Source: Burkholderia ambifaria AMMD (GTDB taxonomy: Bacteria > Pseudomonadota > Gammaproteobacteria > Burkholderiales > Burkholderiaceae). Taken from it: 64,000 bases of DNA. Where the stretch lies: the NCBI RefSeq assembly GCF_000203915.1, contig NC_008391.1, positions 2,108,001 through 2,172,000 on the forward strand, read 5' to 3'. Shown one piece after another: positions 26,867 through 34,443 of this stretch (its first letter is position 1; each line of letters opens with the position of its first letter). A program made the position numbers and the translations under genes. The notes beneath the pieces are model-generated. The model ran no database searches and was not told where the DNA came from. It saw only the letters and a program-made list of their open reading frames with translations.

Positions 26867-28237
26867 ATGCGGCTTGACCTGTGTTTACGTCTCGCACGCG
26901 AACAAGGTCGGCCCGCGCGCTGCGGCGCCATCCGCTTTCCGATTCGCCGCGCGCTGGTGCGCGGTGTCGTTGCTGCGGCGTCGCTTGCCGGCATGCAGGG
27001 TGCGGTGGCGTGGGCATCTTCCGATGCCATGTCGTTTTCGCCCATGACTGCGCAAGCGGCCGACCTTGTCGACGTGCCTTTTTTCAATTCCGCCCGGACC
27101 ATCTGGGGCGGCTTGCTGGCGTCGACTGACGTGCCGCGTGTCGCGCTGGAGCCGCATGCGACGAGCGCGCGCACGGACGCTCCTTCGGTCACGTTCACGA
27201 TGCGTGCCGGTGCATGTGCGCCGTACATCGTCCTCTGCGATGCGGCGCGCGATGCGATCGAGCGCGATTACGCGGCGCGCTTCGCGTACGGTTTTGCGTC
27301 GCCGCTTCCGGCAATCGGCGCTGCGCCGGCGTTCGACGCGCGTCCTGTCGATCTCGCGTCCGCCGAGCCGTTCATGCTCGCGGAGCAGGAGCACGGCACG
27401 CGAGCCGGCGCGATCACCGGCAGCCTGCGCGCGTCGCTCGCGCGCGCCGATCTACCCGCCGACGTCGCCGCGCAGATCACGCGCATGCTGGCCGGGCGGA
27501 TCGATTCGGCGCAGCGCGGCGCGATGGGCGATACCTTCCGCGTCGCCTTCGAACCGGACGACAGCGCAACCGCGCCGGGCCGCGTGCGCGTGACGGCGCT
27601 CGACATCCGCTTTCGCGGCCAGCGTGTCGCGGCCGTGTGGTTCGCGCCGCAGGCTGGCTCGCCAGGCGCGTACTACGATCTCGACGGCATGCCGCTCGCC
27701 GGTGCGCGGTTCGCGATGCCGGTCAACGCAACGCGAATCAGCTCGCAATTTGGCGCGCGCGTGCATCCGGTCACGGGCGTCCGGCACGTCCATTCCGGCG
27801 TGGATCTGGCCGCGCCGACGGGCCGTGCCGTCCACGCGTCGGAGCGCGGGGTCGTGGCTTTCATCGGCACCGAGCCGGGCGGCTACGGCAAGTACGTGGT
27901 GATTCGGCACGACGGCGGCTATGCGTCGTACTACGCGCATCTGTCGGCGTTCGAGCCGACGCTGCGAACCGGCGCGCGGGTCGTGCGCGGCCAGCGTGTC
28001 GGCGCGGTCGGCAGCACAGGCACCGCGACCGGCCCGCATCTGCACTTCGAGGTGCGGCGACATGCCCGCCTCGTCGATCCGATCGAACTGGTGCAGGCGG
28101 CCAGGGCGGCGAAACTGAAGGGCGAGCAGCGGGTGGCGTTCAACCGCGTGGCCCGCGCCGCGCGCACCCAGCTGGCCGCGGCCACGTTGGCGCCGTCGCT
28201 CGCGATGTCGCAGCACGGCGCACCGAGCGACGGCTGA
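26867..28237 (+). CDS. M23 family (LytM) peptidoglycan endopeptidase
   Basis: A 456-residue exported or membrane-anchored murein hydrolase. An N-terminal hydrophobic segment (ALVRGVVAAASLAGMQGAVA) is a signal sequence or anchor. The middle is an OapA/Csd3-like inhibitory region (GSLRASLARADLPADVAAQI...). The C-terminal LytM domain has all zinc ligands: HVHSGVDLAAPTG and GPHLHFEV, plus YYAHLSAF. It probably cleaves peptide cross-links during cell-wall growth. The chosen start at 26867 gives a normal N-terminus; the frame stays open upstream to 26708, but that extension looks non-coding. Confidence 0.88.
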   Translation: MRLDLCLRLAREQGRPARCGAIRFPIRRALVRGVVAAASLAGMQGAVAWASSDAMSFSPMTAQAADLVDVPFFNSARTIWGGLLASTDVPRVALEPHATSARTDAPSVTFTMRAGACAPYIVLCDAARDAIERDYAARFAYGFASPLPAIGAAPAFDARPVDLASAEPFMLAEQEHGTRAGAITGSLRASLARADLPADVAAQITRMLAGRIDSAQRGAMGDTFRVAFEPDDSATAPGRVRVTALDIRFRGQRVAAVWFAPQAGSPGAYYDLDGMPLAGARFAMPVNATRISSQFGARVHPVTGVRHVHSGVDLAAPTGRAVHASERGVVAFIGTEPGGYGKYVVIRHDGGYASYYAHLSAFEPTLRTGARVVRGQRVGAVGSTGTATGPHLHFEVRRHARLVDPIELVQAARAAKLKGEQRVAFNRVARAARTQLAAATLAPSLAMSQHGAPSDG

Positions 28238-28255
28238 CCGTCGAGCTGGGGCGGT

Positions 28256-28275
28256 CGCCGCCGTGGGTGGCGGCG
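28256..28275 (+). terminator. Hairpin after the M23 peptidase gene
   Basis: CGCCGCC, six bases, GGCGGCG: a 7-bp stem 18 bases after the stop codon, with no clear U-tract. Confidence 0.35.
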
Positions 28276-28305
28276 CGCACATCTATGCTGCGTACCAATG
28301 CGAAC

Positions 28306-28327
28306 CGCCACGCCGGGCGGCGTGGCG
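28306..28327 (-). terminator. Hairpin after the lectin gene
   Basis: CGCCACGCC, four bases, GGCGTGGCG: a 9-bp stem 22 bases beyond the lectin stop on the minus strand. No U-tract follows, so it may be a processing or weak termination signal. Confidence 0.4.
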
Positions 28328-28349
28328 ATGATTGGCAGGACGCGGCTGC

Positions 28350-29087
28350 TTAGCCGAGCGGCCAGTTCAGGATGGCGATGCCGTCGTTGTAATCGCCGTC
28401 CGTTCCGTCTTCCGACCCGACGAGCCCGAAGTAGGTCTTCTTGAAGATGTCGACCTGACGCGAACCGATCTTCGACGGTTTGCCGTTCGCCGTCACCACC
28501 ACGCGCACCTTCCCTTTGCCCGAGTTCACGATCTGCGTGTTCAGGTTCGCGTCCTGCGTGCCCGCGCCCTGGAACGTCGCGGCCGGCTTCGGGTTATCGT
28601 CGACATAGACTTCGATCGTCTGCTGCGCGGACGAATTGACCAGTGCCGTCACGCCGAACGCGATGTTCGGCGGCAGATTGAAGATGCCGTCGCGTTCGCC
28701 GCCGCCGGTCGTCGTGCCCGGCTGGGTGGGCTCCGGTTGCGGCGTTGCCTTCGAGAAGTAATTGACCACCGCGCCGACGCCGAACTTTGCCGCGGCCCCC
28801 GGCAGCACGCCGGGCGCGCCGGCCCACGTAACCGTGCAGGCGATCACCTGCCCCGCCGCATCGGCCTTCACCTTGTTCTGCCAGCTGCCGACGTCGAAGC
28901 TGTACGGGATGGTCGCGATGTCGACGAACACATCGTATTGCGGCAGCTTTTCCACGAGCTGCGTGGTCATGAACTGGCGCATCCGGTCGAGCACCGCCTG
29001 ATCGCCGTTCGCTTGTACGGCGGTTGCATCGTTGCCGGCGAGTTGCAGCAGTGCGTAAAGATCGTCATGGGTAAACGGTTGTGACAT
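28350..29087 (-). CDS. PA-IIL/Bcl-type calcium-dependent lectin with extra N-terminal domain
   Basis: A 245-residue soluble lectin. The C-terminal ~115 residues are a LecB/PA-IIL-type domain with the two-calcium site (EDGTDGDYND) and the family-ending ILNWPLG, whose terminal Gly carboxylate joins the neighbour subunit's calcium site. The specificity loop reads NSSAQQ, giving a Ser-Ser-Ala triad. The N-terminal ~110 residues (FTHDDLYALLQLAGND...) and a Pro/Thr/Gly linker match the two-domain plan of Burkholderia BC2L-B-type lectins (245 residues). No signal peptide is present, as in that family. It stands alone, unlike the bclBCA operon known from B. cenocepacia. Upstream is a LacI/PurR-like palindrome. 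Confidence 0.92.
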   Translation of the reverse strand: MSQPFTHDDLYALLQLAGNDATAVQANGDQAVLDRMRQFMTTQLVEKLPQYDVFVDIATIPYSFDVGSWQNKVKADAAGQVIACTVTWAGAPGVLPGAAAKFGVGAVVNYFSKATPQPEPTQPGTTTGGGERDGIFNLPPNIAFGVTALVNSSAQQTIEVYVDDNPKPAATFQGAGTQDANLNTQIVNSGKGKVRVVVTANGKPSKIGSRQVDIFKKTYFGLVGSEDGTDGDYNDGIAILNWPLG

Positions 29088-29253
29088 GTCGTCCTCGTCT
29101 CGATGATAGGTCTCGCGTCGCGCGGCCGGCGAGTGGTCCCGCCGTTGTCGCGCGCGGAGTACAGCGTGGGACTGCAAATGACTGCTCGATTGAATCGATT
29201 CGCAATGCGTGGAGTACCCCCGGCGATCGATCGGTAAGGCGCTTCACCGTGTC

Positions 29254-29269
29254 GCGCAAACGTTTGCTG
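29254..29269. promoter_or_regulatory. LacI/PurR-type operator candidate upstream of the lectin
   Basis: The core GCAAACGTTTGC (29256-29267) is a perfect 12-base palindrome with a central CpG. Over 16 bases it matches 13 of the E. coli PurR operator consensus ACGCAAACGTTTGCGT. LacI-family repressors bend DNA at such a central CG step. It lies about 170 bases before the lectin start. Confidence 0.5.
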
Positions 29270-29475
29270 TTTTAAACACGGCTCGGCCAGAATGGCGAAA
29301 AATAAATAGAAAAATATTCGGCCGGGAATGGAAAGGGTTCAGAAAATCGAAAGCTGAAACAGTCCGATTTAATGGCGTGAATTCGATTGATTGTCGATCG
29401 ATATAATCGCGAAATTATGTCGATGCATGTCGCGAATTATTGAATGATGGGCGGTGCGGGCGGGAATGGAGGAGG

Positions 29476-29596
29476 GATCCGGCTTCGGAGCAGGCGCTCG
29501 GCGTTCGCATATGGCAGCGTGTTGTTTCAACATCGTCTTTCTCTGTCGTGGCCGCGCCCACCGGCCACCACCGAACGCCCACGCCGAAGCCGGATC
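29476..29596. repeat. Long imperfect inverted repeat
   Basis: A perfect 13-base arm pair (GATCCGGCTTCGG at 29476-29488, CCGAAGCCGGATC at 29584-29596) extends inward to 22 of 26 matching positions (29476-29501 with 29571-29596), leaving a ~69-base loop. It could form a large hairpin RNA or be the remains of a small mobile element. Confidence 0.5.
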
Positions 29597-29883
29597 GCAA
29601 CGAGAGGGGTGTGCGGCGCCGGCGAAGGTTAGTGACCGGCTCAGTCCGAACTTGAACAAGACATTCCACCGGCACCACACCCGATAAGCATATCGACCCG
29701 CTGTCGCGGCGCCTATCGGACGAGGCTGATTCTTGCGTGCGATGTTGAAACGCGCCGGCCTGACATACCTGACAGGCGATCAATTTCGAGATTGGCGGTA
29801 TCGTGCACGCAACGCGTGCGCCCGATGTTCGGCGCTTTTTTGATTCAACCGGCCCATTGCGGGGCCCTCACGAGGACAGTGCG

Positions 29884-30289
29884 ATGACGAAACCCGATAT
29901 TCTGAAAGGGCGACATCAAGGAGCAGGCCCAGGAAGCAGACCGTCACAATCTGGCGCGGCCCGCGGTCAATGGCGCACTGTGGGCGCGCGGCCTGACGAC
30001 GCAGCGCGTGGCCGACCTGTTCAGAACGCTGCCCGGCCTGCCGGGACACTGGATGCAGCTGCAGAACGAAGTCAACGCCGGGAATCGCTATTTCTATGGC
30101 GTTCAGAACTGTCACCAGACCACCGACGAAGGAAAGGAACTGATCCGCTGGATTGCCGACGCGGTGGTCAGCGCGGCGCAGAAGGCCGGGTTCGATTTTC
30201 CGTTGCAGCAGCTTCGGTTTACGGCCGATACCGGGTGGCTGAAGCTGCAGCGCGTGTCGGGGCGGGTGATGGTGTTGTCGCGGCCTTGA
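29884..30289 (+). pseudogene. Small gene disrupted by a single-base frameshift
   Basis: An AGGA ribosome site leads to ATG at 29884 (MTKPDILKG), but the true frame is lost within CTGAAAGGGCGAC (29902-29914). From 29912 another frame reads on with excellent high-GC3 codon use (DIKEQAQEADRHNLARPAV...) to a stop at 30289. Removing one base from the AAA or GGG run joins them as MTKPDILKGDIKEQ..., giving about 134 residues. The downstream frame has a TGA just before the junction, so it cannot start farther left. A GTG at 30008 could allow a 93-residue remnant. I do not recognise the protein; no membrane segment is visible. Mutation, sequencing error or recoding remain open. Confidence 0.65.
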
Positions 30290-30356
30290 GATCACAGGCG
30301 TGCGCCGCGACGCCGGATCATCATCGGACCGGCGGCGCGAGCGTGTCGGTGGCCGT

Positions 30357-31790
30357 CTATCGCGATCGTCGCGGTTGCCTGAGCACGAACGCCATCGGCA
30401 AGCCGAACAGCAGGATCCATCGCACCGTGTAGTACACCATGACGTTCGAGTCGAACAGAAAGAACAGGAACGGCAGCGGCCACATCACCGCCTGTAGCGG
30501 CAGCCATCTACGGGAGCGGATTCCCGTGTTGTTTTGCACGACAAGCAGAATGGCGGGAATCGCAAACGACAAAACGAACCCGGCGATGCCGAAGTTCACC
30601 AGGAATTCCCCCGGCATGCCGAACAACAGGGTCGTCTTGTCGAGCGCGGTGCGCTCGAGATCGCGCATGATCTCCGATTTTTCCAGCGCGAACGTGTCGG
30701 GCCGATCATTCCACAGCGCACTGGGAACGATCGACGCGATCGCACCGACGAAGCTTCGTCCCATCGGGTACGCATAGGTCGGTTGCGTGACCGTATCGAT
30801 CGCGAGTGCCTGCACGTCGAAGCGCGACAGGTCCCGAAACAGGAACACGCTGACCGGCCCCATGCTCAACTCGAGATCGCGCTGTTCGGCAAACCGCTGC
30901 GACAGATTCGCGATGTCGTCGTAGCCGAGGCCGAATTTCAACGGCATCAGCAGCAGGCCAGTCAGCGCCACGCCGATACCGGCGATCCTGATGGTGCGCG
31001 GCCTGATTCGCGCGACGAAGCTGTGATGGATGAACAGTGCGAACACGAGCACGAAGACGACACCCTGACGACTGCCGGCGATGCCGGACGACAGCCAGCT
31101 CAGCACGCCGAGCTGAACGAAGGCCACGGCCGTGAGCACGACGCTACGGCGGCGTCGCATCATGAGGCAGACGAATATCCACAGCGGCGACGTGTTGGCC
31201 AGCGCCTGAATGACCCCCAAACCGCGAAACGGATCGTTGTCGGTGCCGGTTTGCTCGACGCGCGTGTCGTACAGCTCGACGATTCGTGCGTAACCGCCGA
31301 GCTTCACGTAGATGAACGCGAGCGCGCCGAGGGACAGCAGCGCGAACAGATAGGCGAGGCTGCTGACGCGCATGCCGGGTTCGAACGGCAAGCCGGCGTT
31401 GCCGAGGCGGCTTGCGTTGAGGTCGAGCGTCAGCTTGACGACCAGCACGCCGGCGAGGCTCAGGAAATACCAGAGCGCGACGGCCGGATCGTCTTGCGGC
31501 AACAGTCGCAGATAGATCTCGTCTACCGCCAGCAGTTGCCACAGCGGGAACACGCCGAGAATGAAGAACAGAAAGATCCGGAACCAGCGTACGGTCGGGG
31601 TTCTCGGCCGAATGGCGGCGATCGCCAGCAACAGCGCGACGTTCAGTAGCAGCAGCACGCCATGCATGCGCTGGGTAATCAGCAGCGTCGCGACGATCGC
31701 GGCAAGCGCGCCGACGGCGAACGTCGTCCACACCATGTGCCGGTGGTCGCCTGTCCGGCGCAACGCGAGGTTCGAACGCAAGGAATTCAT
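30357..31790 (-). CDS. Wzy-like polysaccharide polymerase
   Basis: A 477-residue polytopic inner-membrane protein with roughly 10-12 hydrophobic segments (for example TTFAVGALAAIVATLLIT, VLLLLNVALLLAIAAI, VVFVLVFALFIHHSFVA) and a larger loop before the last helices. There is no catalytic motif, but size, topology and position in a Wzx/Wzy-type cluster point to the repeat-unit polymerase, the only such candidate here. GSRQGVVFV and LERTALDKTTLLFG resemble O-antigen-polymerase-type sequences. Its ATG overlaps the stop of the GH71-like gene (ATGA). It is the last gene of the operon. Confidence 0.75.
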   Translation of the reverse strand: MNSLRSNLALRRTGDHRHMVWTTFAVGALAAIVATLLITQRMHGVLLLLNVALLLAIAAIRPRTPTVRWFRIFLFFILGVFPLWQLLAVDEIYLRLLPQDDPAVALWYFLSLAGVLVVKLTLDLNASRLGNAGLPFEPGMRVSSLAYLFALLSLGALAFIYVKLGGYARIVELYDTRVEQTGTDNDPFRGLGVIQALANTSPLWIFVCLMMRRRRSVVLTAVAFVQLGVLSWLSSGIAGSRQGVVFVLVFALFIHHSFVARIRPRTIRIAGIGVALTGLLLMPLKFGLGYDDIANLSQRFAEQRDLELSMGPVSVFLFRDLSRFDVQALAIDTVTQPTYAYPMGRSFVGAIASIVPSALWNDRPDTFALEKSEIMRDLERTALDKTTLLFGMPGEFLVNFGIAGFVLSFAIPAILLVVQNNTGIRSRRWLPLQAVMWPLPFLFFLFDSNVMVYYTVRWILLFGLPMAFVLRQPRRSR

Positions 31791-33154
31791 CGAGATTGTC
31801 CGTCGATCGCCCAACCGCTGTAGTAGCCGTACTGGCCGCCGCCGCCGGGTTCTGTCACCGCCAGCTCGCCCGCACACTCGAGCACGACCCGCTCGTCACG
31901 AACGATCGAGAACGTCGGCAGCCCGGGCGTGCTCGGGACATCGACGAACGAAATTCCGGCCGGTAGCGACCGGCGGTCCTCGCGTGCGTTCTGGCCGATC
32001 GTGAGCAACGCGGGTTCGGTCAGGAATACACACACGAAAATGCGATCGACGAGCGGCCCGTGCGGCATGCGCGGCGACCCGTATGTCGACGCCGAACGAC
32101 CATAGGCGGACGCTTCGCGTTGCCCCGCCAGGCCCGGACGATAGAAAAAGAACAGCTCGTCGCGCACGATCGGCGGTTCGCTGCCCGTCTTGAACCAGCG
32201 GATGTAATGACGCGACGCGCGCAGATAGCCTTCGTGGTTCAGGATCGGGCCGAAGCGTGCGTCATACACGCAGGCCTGGCGGGCTGCCCCGGTCGGCGCG
32301 ACATACGTCGATTCGGCCCAGTCGTTCCAGGTCACGATCTGCACCCAGGTCGCGCGGGACTCGATCGCCGCGCGCCATTCCTCCGCCATGCCGGCGAATC
32401 CGCGCGTCTCGAACGCGCGATAGTTCGTGCCTTGCGGCAAACCCCGGTAGTACGGCGTCACGGGCGCCATGAAGACCTTGCCGGCGTCGCGCAACGCGGG
32501 AGCCAGTGCGCGCGTGGAGCGGGCCAGCAGCGACGGCGCGCCCGCCGCACCGAAATAGAAATAGCCGTCCGCGGAACGGATTTTCCCGACGATCTCGGCC
32601 GCCACGCTCGCGTCGATTTCCCGTTCTCCGGTGCTCGGAGACAGATGCGGGACAAAATACGCCCCGAGGCGTCTGGCGGTCTCGATCAGCGATCGTGCGC
32701 CGGTGCCGTGTCGCCCGCCCAACGCGTACGCGGAGAGCACGGGCCGTCCGTCCACCGTCAACTGCGCGCGGCGTCCGCGAACCGTCCGGATGATGTCCGC
32801 GAGTTCGTCCTGCGCGTTGCCGTCGGCGGACACGAACAACTTGAACGCCCCGTCGAACCGGTCGGCCGCGTCGTAGATCGTCTCGACCCGCCGCTTGTAG
32901 TACGGCTCGGAAGCGTGCCACCCGCCGCAATTCAGTGCGAAGCCGTCGATGCCGGCCGCCATCGCGTCACGCATTTCCTGCGCATATTGTTCGGGGCCGG
33001 CCGTCTTTCCGCCTCTCGGCCAAGCCACCATGTAGTGGGCGAAAACCTGGCGCGTGCCCGGCGCGTCGCTCGTCTCGCGGGTACGCGCGCGAAGCAGCCC
33101 GCCCGGCGCCAGCGCGGTCGCGACCGTCGTCGTGATGAAGGATCGTCGTTTCAT
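31787..33154 (-). CDS. GH71-like exported glycoside hydrolase in the EPS operon
   Basis: A 455-residue exported protein resembling glycoside hydrolase family 71 (endo-alpha-1,3-glucanase-like). The N-terminus KRRSFITTTVATALAPG is a Tat-like twin-arginine signal. The barrel start VFAHYMVAWPRGGKT, then AGIDGFALNCGGW, LFVSADGN, LIETARRLGAYFVPHLSPS and VQIVTWNDWAEST follow the family order. A C-terminal beta-rich region follows (VVLECAGELAVTEPG, GYYSGW). An enzyme of this kind inside an export operon probably trims, releases or edits the polymer in the periplasm. It overlaps its neighbours by four bases on both sides. Confidence 0.78.
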   Translation of the reverse strand: MKRRSFITTTVATALAPGGLLRARTRETSDAPGTRQVFAHYMVAWPRGGKTAGPEQYAQEMRDAMAAGIDGFALNCGGWHASEPYYKRRVETIYDAADRFDGAFKLFVSADGNAQDELADIIRTVRGRRAQLTVDGRPVLSAYALGGRHGTGARSLIETARRLGAYFVPHLSPSTGEREIDASVAAEIVGKIRSADGYFYFGAAGAPSLLARSTRALAPALRDAGKVFMAPVTPYYRGLPQGTNYRAFETRGFAGMAEEWRAAIESRATWVQIVTWNDWAESTYVAPTGAARQACVYDARFGPILNHEGYLRASRHYIRWFKTGSEPPIVRDELFFFYRPGLAGQREASAYGRSASTYGSPRMPHGPLVDRIFVCVFLTEPALLTIGQNAREDRRSLPAGISFVDVPSTPGLPTFSIVRDERVVLECAGELAVTEPGGGGQYGYYSGWAIDGQSR

Positions 33155-34443
33155 GGCTGCTCCCGCCCGGCGTTCGCCGGAAGCGGCGCGGCGGGCGTGG
33201 CGTGACGCGTCAGCAGGACGCACGACGACGACAGGATGACGAACGCCGCCGTGCCGACGCCGCAAATCGCGCCATAGGCGCCGAATTTCCAGCCGAACGC
33301 CGCGACCAGTGCGAGCGTGAGGGCTGCCTCGAACGTCGCCATCTTCACGAACGCGCGCCGGCTCCGCGCATACAGCCACAGCGACAGGATCCTGCAGAGA
33401 AACACGAGGCAGGCGCCCAGCAGCACGGCGAACACGAACGCAAACTGGCTGACCCGGCTGCTGCTGAGCGAATGCACCGGAAACAGCCGTATCTCCAGCA
33501 ACGCGTACGATGCCGCGGCCAGAACGACTAACCCCGCCAACAGGCCCGCCGCGAGCTTGCGTGCGAACCCGGCCTCGCCGATCAATCGGAGCGCCCGCCC
33601 GCCGTGTCCGCTGATCGCCAGCGAAACCGATTGGCCGAAATTGAAGGCCAGGTTGTTGAAGCCTTTGGCGACGCGATACAGCGCGGCACCGGCCGGCCCG
33701 GCCACAGCGGACACGATCAGCACGTCGAGGTGCTTGGCACCGGACAGCACCGCGTTCGCGTACCAGCTGCTCAGCATTTCGCCGCGCGCCTGCGCGATAA
33801 AGTCGCGATACCAACGCAGCCCGCCGCCCACGGTCGGCGGATATCGGCTGGGTTCCGAACCGGTCGTGCTGCCGCGCGTCACCCACAGATAGGCAGCCAG
33901 CAGCAGCGCGCCATACACGGCTTCGACCAGCAGCAGCAGATCGGGAAGATGGCCGCGCAAGCCGTGGTATTCCGCGAGCACCGCAATGACAGCCAGACGC
34001 GAAAGCGCCGAGATCGTCGAGATGACCAGCACGACGCCATTGCGCCTCGTCACCCGGAAGAATCCGAGCGCAAAGTGCGACAGCCCATAACAAACGGGCG
34101 CGAGGACGAGCATGGCGGTCCAGTTCGGCAGCGCGATCGAGCCGGTTCGGCCCAGCAGCGCGCACGCCAGACAGAACAGCACGGTCGAGCCGAGCGCGCT
34201 GACGCAGTCGAGCCGAAGCAGGTTCGGAAACCGCGCCCGGATGCGATCGATCGTGTAGATGCGCGCGGACCCGAAGTTGAAGGCGTCGATGGCGACGTAG
34301 AACAGGGCGAGCAACGCATACGAGCGACCGACGAGCACGGGGTCGAGCAGATGCAGCGCCAGTGCGGCCACGACGAAATTCACCAGGGCCGGCAAGCCGG
34401 TGCTGGCGACGACATGGATCAAGTCGGCGTTCAGGCGGCGCAT
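33151..34443 (-). CDS. Wzx-like polysaccharide flippase
   Basis: A 430-residue MATE/MOP-type membrane protein with about 12 hydrophobic segments (for example ALVNFVVAALALHLLDP, GSTVLFCLACALLG, LAAGLLAGLVVLAAASYALL, FAFVFAVLLGACLVFLC). The pattern YRVAKGFNNLAFNFGQSVSLAISG is typical of lipid-linked-oligosaccharide flippases, which move the undecaprenyl-linked repeat unit across the inner membrane before polymerisation. It overlaps the upstream glycosyltransferase by 13 bases and the downstream hydrolase by 4, so translation is probably coupled. Confidence 0.85.
   Translation of the reverse strand: MRRLNADLIHVVASTGLPALVNFVVAALALHLLDPVLVGRSYALLALFYVAIDAFNFGSARIYTIDRIRARFPNLLRLDCVSALGSTVLFCLACALLGRTGSIALPNWTAMLVLAPVCYGLSHFALGFFRVTRRNGVVLVISTISALSRLAVIAVLAEYHGLRGHLPDLLLLVEAVYGALLLAAYLWVTRGSTTGSEPSRYPPTVGGGLRWYRDFIAQARGEMLSSWYANAVLSGAKHLDVLIVSAVAGPAGAALYRVAKGFNNLAFNFGQSVSLAISGHGGRALRLIGEAGFARKLAAGLLAGLVVLAAASYALLEIRLFPVHSLSSSRVSQFAFVFAVLLGACLVFLCRILSLWLYARSRRAFVKMATFEAALTLALVAAFGWKFGAYGAICGVGTAAFVILSSSCVLLTRHATPAAPLPANAGREQP

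Larger units (their letters stand above)
29088..29883. other. AT-rich long intergenic region upstream of the lectin
   Basis: This 796-bp gap has no convincing gene. Bases 29265-29460 are distinctly AT-rich for this genome, and a perfect TATAAT on the plus strand (29402-29407) has no clear -35 partner. It contains the palindrome at 29254-29269 and the long inverted repeat at 29476-29596, reported separately. The composition suggests acquired or regulatory DNA. Confidence 0.45.

Noticed and set aside
29899..29914. Programmed +1 frameshift in the small gene
   Set aside because: No prfB-like in-frame stop, internal Shine-Dalgarno or downstream stem is seen at the junction; a plain one-base indel in AAAGGG is simpler. 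It was kept as an open alternative only.
29884..30432. The unshifted frame from 29884 as a real 180-residue protein
   Set aside because: After nine residues it becomes Arg/Gly/Pro-rich with poor codon use, whereas the shifted frame is clearly coding.
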